From assembly GCF_040719265.1 (NCBI RefSeq), contig NZ_JBFDAH010000007.1, positions 209,385 through 273,384 on the forward strand: a DNA stretch of 64,000 nucleotides, written 5' to 3'. The number at the start of each line of letters is the position of its first letter. Position 1 is the first letter of the stretch. Origin of the DNA: Aliikangiella maris. GTDB taxonomy: Bacteria; Pseudomonadota; Gammaproteobacteria; Enterobacterales; Kangiellaceae. Position numbers and translations under genes: made by a program. This document shows, one piece after another, positions 1-8,070 of this stretch. The notes beneath the pieces are model-generated. The model saw nothing but the letters and a program-made list of their open reading frames with translations, was not told the origin of the DNA and ran no database searches.

Positions 1-378
1 AATGTGTGTGGTGAACGTTATGGAATAACTGCCTATGTTTGTGGTAATTATCTTCAATTAGGGACACAATTTTTACAAAATTTAGAAAACCGTTACCCAT
101 TAGTTGCCAAAGGAATATTTGCCCATGAGTGGGGGCATAGTATTCAAAATAAGCGAAACATCCGTTATAACGTCCCTTACCAAGAATTACAATCCGATTG
201 TTTTTCTGGTTCTTTTACATATTATGGTGAGAACACCTTAGGCTATCGTGGACTTTATAATTCAACATCAATGTCTGCTTACAATGCAGGAGACGCAACA
301 CATGGCACAGGATCACAACGTCAGTATTATGTACGTAAAGGATATAATACTCGTGGAAATCCTAATGGTTGCTTTTAA
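1..378 (+). CDS. Neutral zinc metallopeptidase, YpfJ-like (5' truncated by window)
   Basis: The reading frame is open from base 1, so only the C-terminal 125 residues are present. The fragment contains the zinc site HEWGH followed by SIQ, and about 20 residues later ELQSDCFSG. This pairing (HExxH plus a downstream E-L-Q-x-D-C-F-x-G) is the hallmark of the neutral zinc metallopeptidase family PF04228 (E. coli YpfJ). Members are usually membrane-anchored or secreted and their substrate is unknown. The end of the protein is unremarkable. A hairpin terminator follows about 60 bp after the stop. The family call is fairly firm; the function is not. Confidence 0.75.
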   Translation, partial: NVCGERYGITAYVCGNYLQLGTQFLQNLENRYPLVAKGIFAHEWGHSIQNKRNIRYNVPYQELQSDCFSGSFTYYGENTLGYRGLYNSTSMSAYNAGDATHGTGSQRQYYVRKGYNTRGNPNGCF

Positions 379-435
379 ATAGTTAATGAGTTGGTTGGCC
401 GCTGAAATTAATGACCAATAAATAACTAAGAACAG

Positions 436-470
436 TTAGCTCGCGCAGTTTATCGTGTGAGCTAATTTTT
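436..470 (+). terminator. Intrinsic terminator after metallopeptidase gene
   Basis: A 7-bp perfect stem TTAGCTC/GAGCTAA, extended by partly paired CGC/GTG, is followed directly by five T residues. It lies downstream of the plus-strand gene ending at 378. Confidence 0.6.
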
Positions 471-530
471 CATTGAACAAAAATCAAATAGACTTTATTG
501 ATTGAATTGCAAATTCTATATGATTTTAAA

Positions 531-583
531 TTAAGTTTAAGTTTAAGTTTAAGTTTAAGTTTAAGTTTAAGTTTAAGTTTAAG
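531..583. repeat. Hexamer microsatellite (TTTAAG)n
   Basis: About 8.8 perfect tandem copies of the hexamer TTTAAG lie in the intergenic space between the metallopeptidase and the GNAT gene. Each unit carries the 6-bp palindrome overlap CTTAAG. Perfect hexamer arrays of this length are prone to copy-number change by slippage. No coding sequence overlaps it. Confidence 0.95.
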
Positions 584-640
584 ATAACTTCTAATTCTAT
601 ATATTTTCAAAGTCAATATAATTCAGAAATTTATAATAAT

Positions 641-1126
641 TCAGATTGAAACAAATCGGCACATCCCCAACCCTAACGAATTACCCTCTCGCTTTTGATA
701 GCCATAGCGTGCATAAAAATTTTCTTTACCCTGAGCAGAAAACAAACCAATTGTAGCGCCAGGTTTAGCCGCGACTTGCAAATAATCTTCAATTTCTGTC
801 ATCACGATATGTCCTAAACCCTGTCCTTGATAATTCGGTGCTACAACAATATCTTGAATATAAAAAAACAAAAAGCCATCGCCAATTACCCTTCCCATCG
901 CAATAAGTGACTCATTATTTGCATCGTGCGCCATACTTTGCGACTTACTTTGCAGCTCAACCGAAAGACGAACTGTGACGTGAAATAATGAATGTTGCAA
1001 ACTCTGGGTAGCCATTTCTAGAGAAACTTTTCCCCAGCCAGCGGCATCACGCAACTCAACAAATTCTTGTGGCGTTGGCGGTAAATGCTTAATAATTAAT
1101 CGATTCAATTTGGCGTTTATAGTCAC
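641..1126 (-). CDS. GNAT-family N-acetyltransferase
   Basis: 161 residues, the usual size for a single GNAT domain. The acetyl-CoA binding motif A is visible as IVVAPNYQGQGLG (Q-x-x-G-x-G) around residues 94-106, preceded by the beta-4 strand FFYIQD. The C-terminal motif B region has ENFYARYGYQ, the usual 'FY...GF' beta-alpha element. It probably transfers acetyl from acetyl-CoA to a small molecule or a protein amine in the cytoplasm; the substrate cannot be told from sequence. The gene stands alone, divergent from the exported protein at 1280. Confidence 0.8.
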   Translation of the reverse strand: MTINAKLNRLIIKHLPPTPQEFVELRDAAGWGKVSLEMATQSLQHSLFHVTVRLSVELQSKSQSMAHDANNESLIAMGRVIGDGFLFFYIQDIVVAPNYQGQGLGHIVMTEIEDYLQVAAKPGATIGLFSAQGKENFYARYGYQKREGNSLGLGMCRFVSI

Positions 1127-1279
1127 ATTAAAAATACCCTTGTTTAGTCAGAATTGAAAAACAGATTAGACCATCTAATCATAAAAAACTTAACTGCTTT
1201 TCTCCAATTTTTAAAGTTGCCGGTTTGCATGGCCGATAACCACTAAAACGATACCAACTTTATTGATGGAGAATGCTAA

Positions 1280-2287
1280 GTGTTTTATGAGAAAACAACA
1301 ACTTATCACCCATTTACCTTTCTATGGCTACTGGCAATCTTATTATTACCTCCAGCAACGCAAGCCAGTAATCATCGTTTAGAATTTCAAAAAGCAGCAG
1401 CCTTTACTCATCTGCAATGGCCAAATATCGCGTCTTCCCCCATCAGTATTAAACTCAATCCGCTGATTAATTATTCGGGTATTCCCATGGAAGAAAGACA
1501 GGAAAAAGCTGAATATTATTATCATGGCAAATTACCCATGGCGATGAATCGAATCGTTCGAGATGCTTTTCGCTCCACTCACCTGTTTAACCCCGATATA
1601 TCCGAAGCAGACTATGAGGTAGCCCTAATCATTAATCGCTATCAGCTCCCGTTTAAATTTGCTCCCGACGATATTTGGTGGCAAAAATTACACGACGAAA
1701 CGGACCGTTTTTTACAATCACCACCACCATCGCTGGTTGAGTTAAGTATTAAATTAAGCAGTGGAAAAAAGCCAATTAAATCTTGGATAAGTACGGTTGA
1801 AATCATCCTGTCTAACTGCGATCTCAACGCCACCCCTCAACCCTCAACAGTCCATTTAAACCAAGATCCGACGGTGTCCAGCTATTTGTCAACTACACCG
1901 GGACAATCCTTTTTGGCTGCAACCAATTATTTACTACTTCGCCTGATGGAAAGACTCCAACAAGAACCTTTGCTGGGACAGATTGACAAGATTGTTGAAC
2001 AAGAGATTTATTTGCATAGTGAACAGGCAAATTTTATTCAAGGTAATCGATTGAACGTTTTTTATAATCATCCACAAACAGGTAAAGCCAGCTTACCTTC
2101 GGGTCAGATAAAAGTAGTCAAAGCGATGCAAAACAGAGCAATTGCTTATCCGGTATCACTGCGTACCGATCACTTAAAGCCCGGCGACTGGATTGAAATA
2201 TTTGGACAACAGGTATTCACTCATCCCAAATCTCAATTTACGCCAGCTAATCACTGTGCAGAAGTAGACATTGCAATGAATGAGTGA
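1280..2287 (+). CDS. Exported protein of unknown function
   Basis: 335 residues with a GTG start supported by GGAG about 9 bases upstream. The N-terminus has a hydrophobic stretch (FLWLLAILLLPPATQAS) that looks like a Sec signal peptide cleaved near residue 29. I do not recognise the family. The mature part is mixed alpha/beta. Its C-terminal 90 residues (GNRLNVFYNHPQTGKASLPSG onward) look like a small beta domain with the sequence PGDWIEIFGQQVFTHP. Two Cys lie in the mature region (CDLN and HCAE). It is convergent with moeB, which starts 36 bp beyond its stop on the other strand. Periplasmic location is inferred. Confidence 0.65.
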   Translation: MFYEKTTTYHPFTFLWLLAILLLPPATQASNHRLEFQKAAAFTHLQWPNIASSPISIKLNPLINYSGIPMEERQEKAEYYYHGKLPMAMNRIVRDAFRSTHLFNPDISEADYEVALIINRYQLPFKFAPDDIWWQKLHDETDRFLQSPPPSLVELSIKLSSGKKPIKSWISTVEIILSNCDLNATPQPSTVHLNQDPTVSSYLSTTPGQSFLAATNYLLLRLMERLQQEPLLGQIDKIVEQEIYLHSEQANFIQGNRLNVFYNHPQTGKASLPSGQIKVVKAMQNRAIAYPVSLRTDHLKPGDWIEIFGQQVFTHPKSQFTPANHCAEVDIAMNE

Positions 2288-2322
2288 TAAACCTTAATGT
2301 AACAGACCTTGAAAGTTTGATG

Positions 2323-3072
2323 CTAATGCGTCGCCCCGCAAACAGGACAGTCTTTGCGGGGTTTAAAGCGAATACCTCGCCACTCCATAGTTAAGCCATC
2401 AAACAGCAACAATCGCCCAACTAAAAGCTCTCCTGCCCCGGTAATAAGTTTAATACACTCCATTGCCTGACTTGACCCGATAATACCAACCAATGGCGCA
2501 ACCACGCCATTATGCGCACAGCTTTGATCACTAAAAACATCCGCTTCATACAAACAACGATAGCATGGGGTTTGAGGTTGCATGGTAAAAGTGGTCAACT
2601 GCCCTTCCCAGCGAATAGCAGCCCCAGAAACCAATGGTGTTTTTTGCTGATAGCATATTTGGTTTAGTAAAAACCGTGTGGCAAAATTGTCACAACAATC
2701 GACAACGAGGGTGACAGTTGCAACCACAGACTCTAGCTCACTTTCATTCAACCGCCGATCAATCGTCTGTATATTACAGTCCGGATTGATTTGTGCTAGT
2801 CGCTGTTTTGCCGATTCAACTTTCGCCTGCTCAATATTGTCTCTGGCATGAATGATTTGCCGCTGTAAATTACTCAAGTCGACCTTATCATCATCAACCA
2901 AGGTCAAATTGCCAATACCCGCCGCGGCTAAATACATAGCGACAGGTGAACCTAGCCCACCAAGACCAATAATCAGTACATGTGCATCGAGCAATTGTTG
3001 TTGTCCATTAATATCAATTGTTGGCAGCATTATCTGGCGACTAAACTGCAACAGTTGTTGATCAGATAACAT
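2323..3072 (-). CDS. moeB: Molybdopterin-synthase adenylyltransferase MoeB (HesA/MoeB/ThiF family)
   Basis: 249 residues, matching MoeB length. Visible features are the nucleotide-binding loop GLGGLGS (36-42), D60-D62 with the DLSNLQRQ motif (65-72) typical of E1-like adenylating enzymes, and two zinc-binding CxxC pairs (C170/C173 and C242/C245). It would adenylate the C-terminal glycine of MoaD (or ThiS) before sulfur transfer in molybdenum cofactor or thiamine synthesis. The start codon overlaps the prmC stop by one base (TAATG), so translation is coupled. hemA-prfA-prmC-moeB is a common gammaproteobacterial operon. ThiF cannot be fully excluded, but the context favours MoeB. Confidence 0.85.
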   Translation of the reverse strand: MLSDQQLLQFSRQIMLPTIDINGQQQLLDAHVLIIGLGGLGSPVAMYLAAAGIGNLTLVDDDKVDLSNLQRQIIHARDNIEQAKVESAKQRLAQINPDCNIQTIDRRLNESELESVVATVTLVVDCCDNFATRFLLNQICYQQKTPLVSGAAIRWEGQLTTFTMQPQTPCYRCLYEADVFSDQSCAHNGVVAPLVGIIGSSQAMECIKLITGAGELLVGRLLLFDGLTMEWRGIRFKPRKDCPVCGATH

Positions 3073-3914
3073 TACCAGATTCCTATTGTCAGTCGATCGT
3101 GGGTTAGCAAATCTTTTTGAGTTTCAACTTGTTTGAATCCAGCTTGCTCAAACAAATCTCTCACCAATGCCCCTTGTTCAAAACCATGCTCAATCATTAA
3201 TGCACCACCAGAATTTAAGTAACGACCGGCGTGTTGGGTAATATGACGAATATCACCTAGCCCATCATCTTTCGATACCAATGCACTGTTTGGTTCAAAT
3301 ATCAGATCACCTTCAAGTAAGTGGGGATCATCCGCCGCGACATAAGGAGGATTAGCCACGATTAAATCAAACGTTTGCGTGATTTTTTGCTCAGCAATTG
3401 CAGCAAACCAGTCACTTTGGAATATTGTCACTTGTGGTAATTGATTACGCACCGCATTCTTTTTTGCCAAAGCAACAGCGCCAGCATGAAAGTCACAAGC
3501 AAACACCTCATCTTGCGCACGTTCACTGGCAATTGCCAGCGCAATAGCACCGGTTCCACATCCTAAATCAAGTACCGAAGCACTTGAGAAATTCACTAAA
3601 AAATCAAGTGCTTTTTCGACCAGGCATTCAGTTTCAGCTCGGGGAATTAAAGTTGATTCGTCGGTATATAAGTCGAGAGTCCAAAATCCTTTTTCACCAA
3701 TAATATACGCAATCGGCTTACCTTGTTGACGTTGTTTTAGCCAAGCTAAAAATTGAGTTTGCTGGGCTGGTGACAATTCAAAATCGGCCCAGGTTTTTAA
3801 CCAGGTGAAATCTTTATCTAGTACTTTTGCCAACAAATATTCTGCATCAATCTTTGCCTCAGAATGAGCCAGAAAATTTACTGCATAGGAAAGCGCTTGT
3901 TTGACATTCATCAT
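3072..3914 (-). CDS. prmC: Release factor glutamine methyltransferase PrmC (HemK)
   Basis: 280 residues. It has the SAM-binding motif DLGCGTG (116-122) and the catalytic NPPY motif (188-191) that grips the glutamine substrate, preceded by the N-terminal helical release-factor-binding domain. PrmC methylates the glutamine of the GGQ motif in RF1 and RF2. Its substrate gene prfA lies two genes upstream, separated by the aspartoacylase-like gene. It ends by overlapping moeB by one base. Nothing is missing. Confidence 0.93.
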   Translation of the reverse strand: MMNVKQALSYAVNFLAHSEAKIDAEYLLAKVLDKDFTWLKTWADFELSPAQQTQFLAWLKQRQQGKPIAYIIGEKGFWTLDLYTDESTLIPRAETECLVEKALDFLVNFSSASVLDLGCGTGAIALAIASERAQDEVFACDFHAGAVALAKKNAVRNQLPQVTIFQSDWFAAIAEQKITQTFDLIVANPPYVAADDPHLLEGDLIFEPNSALVSKDDGLGDIRHITQHAGRYLNSGGALMIEHGFEQGALVRDLFEQAGFKQVETQKDLLTHDRLTIGIW

Positions 3915-3942
3915 CTTTAATTACGATATAAAAAATATAATT

Positions 3943-4863
3943 TTACTGACAAAGCGGCGCAACTTTTTGCGCTGATTGTAAATCATAAAATACGGGACGA
4001 CTTAAACACATGGCAATTTTTTGATCATAATAAGCCGCTTCATTAACAAATGATATGACCGCCGCATCACCATCATATAAAATATCTTCGCCATCAAAAG
4101 TTTGAAAAATTGGAGTGCCCTGTTCAATCACTTGATAATCCTGAGCAATCAGGTCGGGATGAACAGTTGCAGTAATTTCGCCACGCTCATCAGTTGGAAA
4201 GTACAAACGAGAAAAATACTGTAAAACTTTTAAGTGTTCAGTTGATGCAGGCACATCGTTGTTATTCCATTTAAGCGTAAAGTCAAGTGTAGCGCTCAGT
4301 GCCAGTTCTGTTTTTTGCATAATTTGCGGATCTAGAGTTCCCTGTGCAATGGGTCCAATTTCAATTAATAATGTTTTGGGAGAAATCGAACTTAAAAAAT
4401 GGTGATCGGGCATTATTGCAGATTCAGAAGTGACCACCACACCATTTAACCGTGTTTTCAAGTAAGCCGCCAATTTCAAATGAAACTCATCAACTTTTAC
4501 CAACACAATATTGGTTTGCATATTGGCGGTACTGGTGTGCAAATCAATAATAAAATCAACTCGTGATTGACCTTTTGGACCGAGTTGTTGATTAATCTTT
4601 TTGGCCAGCTTTTGCTCAAAACTGGTTAATGTTATATCGTTCAAATCTTGCAGTTTAAAACAGCGATTTAAATCAGTTTCCAAGTATCGTTTATTAGCCG
4701 CAATAGCCTCAGGGTTAGCAATAAAATACTCAATATTTAAGTCGCTGTAAGCTTGTTGTTTTTTCTGCTTTTGCCAATGATTCACCAAATGAATACCGGT
4801 TAATTCATTACCATGCGTCCCGCCAACAAGCACAATCGAATTGACTTTATCTTCTTGTTGCAT
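3943..4863 (-). CDS. Aspartoacylase/succinylglutamate desuccinylase-family zinc hydrolase
   Basis: 306 residues. The M14-type zinc site is clear: GGTHGNE gives H17 and E20, and DLHTST gives the third ligand H109. The substrate-binding DLNR motif is at 64-67 and a catalytic glutamate lies in LLIEIGPIAQG. The signature closely resembles eukaryotic aspartoacylase (ASPA, aminoacylase-2/3), which deacetylates N-acetyl-aspartate or other N-acyl amino acids. It sits between prfA and prmC with only short gaps, so it is probably co-transcribed with the release-factor genes. A role there is not obvious. Confidence 0.8.
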   Translation of the reverse strand: MQQEDKVNSIVLVGGTHGNELTGIHLVNHWQKQKKQQAYSDLNIEYFIANPEAIAANKRYLETDLNRCFKLQDLNDITLTSFEQKLAKKINQQLGPKGQSRVDFIIDLHTSTANMQTNIVLVKVDEFHLKLAAYLKTRLNGVVVTSESAIMPDHHFLSSISPKTLLIEIGPIAQGTLDPQIMQKTELALSATLDFTLKWNNNDVPASTEHLKVLQYFSRLYFPTDERGEITATVHPDLIAQDYQVIEQGTPIFQTFDGEDILYDGDAAVISFVNEAAYYDQKIAMCLSRPVFYDLQSAQKVAPLCQ

Positions 4864-4957
4864 AAATCAAATACCTATTCAGCGTTAGTTGATTAACAAT
4901 TCAGATATTTCACTTAACACCCATTATAATGTTTAACTCAACACAACCGCTTAACAC

Positions 4958-6046
4958 TTAATCATTATCAGACAGATTAGCCAATTGATCCGCTTGATGC
5001 TCATTAACTAAAGGCGCTAATACCTGATCAAGATCGCCTTGCATAATTTCATCCAGCTTATAAAGCGTTAGATTAATGCGATGGTCGGTCATTCGTCCTT
5101 GTGGAAAGTTATAAGTGCGTATGCGTTCAGACCGATCACCACTACCGACCAGATTGCGACGCGTTTCAGCTTGTTCGCTATGTGCAGCTGACTCTTGTGC
5201 CGCTAATAAACGTGATTTTAATACACTCATCGCCTGTGCTTTATTTTTATGTTGCGAACGGCCATCTTGGCATTCAACCACCATCCCTGTTGGCAAGTGT
5301 GTAATACGAATTGCCGAGTCTGTCTTATTGACGTGCTGACCACCCGCCCCCGATGAGCGAAAAGTATCAATTCGTAAATCCGCTGGATTTAATTCAATAT
5401 CATCCAGTTCATCCGCTTCAGGCATTACCGCCACCGTGCACGCCGAAGTATGAATACGCCCTTGTGATTCTGTTTCTGGAACCCGCTGTACTCGATGAGC
5501 TCCCGACTCAAACTTTAACTTTGAATAAACACTGTCTCCCGAAACTTTACAAATAATTTCTTTATAACCGCCTTGCTCACTGGGGTTTTCACTCATCACT
5601 TCAATCTGCCATCGGCTTTTTTCAGCATATCGACTGTACATACGGAATAAATCCCCGACAAAAATAGCCGCTTCATCACCACCAGTACCAGCGCGTATTT
5701 CAAGAAAAATATTTTTGTCATCATTAGGATCTTTAGGCAATAGCAGTTTTTGTAGCTCTACTTCGACCTCTTCAATTAAACTTTTGTTTTGTTTAAAGTC
5801 GTCTTCAGCCATTGCCCGCATTTCAGGATCATCATCTTTTAACATTTCTTCTGCGGTTGCCAAATCTTCAACAATTTGTTGATATCGATTAAATGTCTGC
5901 ACGACCGATTCAAGCTGCGAATATTCTTTTGACAAATCACGAAAACGATTTTGATCGGCAATCGTTTCGGGATCACCCAACAAGTGCCCAACTTCTTCGT
6001 AGCGCTCAGCTAAACCATCTAACTTTCTTAAAATCGAATCTTTCAT
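4958..6046 (-). CDS. prfA: Peptide chain release factor 1
   Basis: 362 residues from the ATG at 6046 (an in-frame TTG five codons earlier exists, but homologs start MKDS/MK and AAGG lies just upstream of this ATG). RF1 reads UAA and UAG and triggers peptide release. The anticodon-mimic PxT tripeptide is present as PET (about 190-192) and the peptidyl-transferase GGQ motif is at about 235-237 in SGAGGQHVNKTDS. It is the substrate of PrmC, encoded downstream. It follows hemA by about 45 bp, the usual hemA-prfA operon. Confidence 0.96.
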   Translation of the reverse strand: MKDSILRKLDGLAERYEEVGHLLGDPETIADQNRFRDLSKEYSQLESVVQTFNRYQQIVEDLATAEEMLKDDDPEMRAMAEDDFKQNKSLIEEVEVELQKLLLPKDPNDDKNIFLEIRAGTGGDEAAIFVGDLFRMYSRYAEKSRWQIEVMSENPSEQGGYKEIICKVSGDSVYSKLKFESGAHRVQRVPETESQGRIHTSACTVAVMPEADELDDIELNPADLRIDTFRSSGAGGQHVNKTDSAIRITHLPTGMVVECQDGRSQHKNKAQAMSVLKSRLLAAQESAAHSEQAETRRNLVGSGDRSERIRTYNFPQGRMTDHRINLTLYKLDEIMQGDLDQVLAPLVNEHQADQLANLSDND

Positions 6047-6090
6047 AAGAGACCTTAGCAATTAAAAATTATTTGTTTGCCTAAAAATCA

Positions 6091-7389
6091 TTACTTGTTT
6101 GCTTTTAAATCAAATGCGCGCGCAAGCACTTCGAGTATGTGCGACTCATTATTTTCGCCCGCTTCTCGAATGAGTTTGCTTGGTGAATGTAAAAACTTTT
6201 GAGCTAGCCGATTGGCAAACTCGGTAAATACTTTTTCAACATCTTGCGGTTGTTCTACTGCGCCGTTTAGTCGGGCCAGTGCACGCTGCATTTCATCATT
6301 TTTAACTTGCTCAAATTGTGCCCTGAAATCCTTGAGCAGAGAAACTGCCGATAAAGACTGCAACCAGTTAATATATTTTTGGCCATGTAACGCGATAATA
6401 TCACGCGCTTCAAGTGCCGCTTCTTCACGAACTTTCAGATTCTCTTTGATCACATCTTGCATGTCATCAACTGTATATAAGTAGATATCACTTAATTTGG
6501 AAACCTCAGGTTCAATATCTCGCGGTACCGCTAAATCAACCATAAATACTGGCCGATGTTTACGCTGTTTAATGGCTTTTTCCATCAGCCCCTTACCAAT
6601 AACAGGCACAGGGCTTGCGGTTGAACTGACAATAATATCAGCTTCGACCACCAGCTCACTTAGCGCCGTCAATCCATGAGCCGTGGCATTGAATTCATCA
6701 GCCAATCGCTGCGCTCGTTCGACAGTTCGATTGGCAACGCTCATTTGGGTAACTCCCTGGCGAGCCAGATGCCTTGCCGCTAGTTCAATGGTTTCACCAG
6801 CACCAATAAACAGTGCTTTTACCCGGGAAAAGTCGGTAAAAATTCTTTTCGCCAAGGTCACTGCAGCATAAGCAACCGACACGGCGCTCTCACCAATCTG
6901 CGTATCAGTACGTACTTGTTTAGCCAACGAAAAAGTCTGCTGGAACAAGCGGTTAAGATATAATCCCATCGTTCCTGCTCGATTGGCATACCCATAAGCA
7001 TCTTTCACTTGTCCCAAAATTTGGGGTTCGCCCAAAACCATTGAGTCAAGCCCACAAGCAACATTCATCATATGCTCTATGGCGGCCTCTCCGGAATGAC
7101 AATACCCATACTGATTAATCATTTCAGCCCGTAGCTGATGTTCACCAGCGAGCCAGTTAAGTAATTGCTCAATTTTGTTAGCTGTTTGGGTTGAATCGTC
7201 ATGTATGTCGGCGCAGCGAAAAACAATTTCCATTCGATTACAGGTGGAAATAATGGCAACTTCATCCAACGCGATAGACTTTTTTAGCGAAGCGAGGCTA
7301 CCAACAATTTTGTCGGGTGAAAAGGCAACTTTTTCACGGATTTCAACCGGTGCGGTTTTGTGATTTATCCCAAAAATAGAAACAGGCAT
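6091..7389 (-). CDS. hemA: Glutamyl-tRNA reductase
   Basis: 432 residues from the ATG at 7389; a GTG four codons earlier (7401) is possible, but neither has a strong ribosome site. The N-terminus PVSIFGINHKTAP and the catalytic cysteine in STCNRMEI (C50, as in E. coli) identify it. The NADPH-binding domain shows GAGETIELAARHL. The C-terminal dimerisation helix is complete. It reduces glutamyl-tRNA(Glu) to glutamate-1-semialdehyde, the first step of the C5 tetrapyrrole pathway. It is first gene of the minus-strand operon and divergent from the TPR lipoprotein. Confidence 0.96.
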   Translation of the reverse strand: MPVSIFGINHKTAPVEIREKVAFSPDKIVGSLASLKKSIALDEVAIISTCNRMEIVFRCADIHDDSTQTANKIEQLLNWLAGEHQLRAEMINQYGYCHSGEAAIEHMMNVACGLDSMVLGEPQILGQVKDAYGYANRAGTMGLYLNRLFQQTFSLAKQVRTDTQIGESAVSVAYAAVTLAKRIFTDFSRVKALFIGAGETIELAARHLARQGVTQMSVANRTVERAQRLADEFNATAHGLTALSELVVEADIIVSSTASPVPVIGKGLMEKAIKQRKHRPVFMVDLAVPRDIEPEVSKLSDIYLYTVDDMQDVIKENLKVREEAALEARDIIALHGQKYINWLQSLSAVSLLKDFRAQFEQVKNDEMQRALARLNGAVEQPQDVEKVFTEFANRLAQKFLHSPSKLIREAGENNESHILEVLARAFDLKANK

Positions 7390-8070
7390 AATACCAGCCA
7401 CTAATTGTTTGAATTTAAACCAGTAAATTCACAAATCTTCTGTCTGTTCTCAGACAAACTCAATTGTAGTTCTTTTTGAATAACAAGTGACTGCATTAGT
7501 AATTTTGATCCGGTAATTTTCTGGCAATATTCAAGCTGGTCTATACAAAAGCAACAATGATTTACAAACATTTGCTGGCAAAAACAGTGGTTAACAGACT
7601 TTTCATGTTATTATCGGCCACAATAAAATTGCAGGCAGAAGAATACAGCCCGAATAAATCAATCGCTGATTCTATCTAATATACTGGCAAGTCGAATTAA
7701 CTGATTAAAAGTTAAACGAAATAATGCAAAAATGGTCAAACATGATATGCCTGCTCCAGCAAACCCGGCGATTATACCAGAGGCACTACACAAATCGCAT
7801 ATTTTTTGCCTTACCAACTTGGATGTCGCCAACAATTTTTAATAATCTGAACCAAAATAAAGGTTTGCTTGTCAATCAAAGTACAAATTGAAAAACGACA
7901 AACTCAAAAACAAGACAAAGCGCAAAACTAAACAAACTGAAAAGCGACATAAACTGAAGCGTTAATAACCTAAATAGCTAGAAACTCGATAACTAGCCTA
8001 TTTATTCAGTAAAATTTCGTTGCACTAAACCTGACAAGAGGTTTACTGCAACGCTTGATCGAAGGTATTT
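7390..8070. other. Intergenic divergent promoter region hemA / TPR-lolB operon
   Basis: About 680 bp with no convincing gene. It must hold divergent promoters for hemA (minus) and the TPR-lolB-ispE operon (plus). I see AT-rich stretches, including TATACT near 7680, but no pair of boxes convincing enough to call. Confidence 0.5.
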
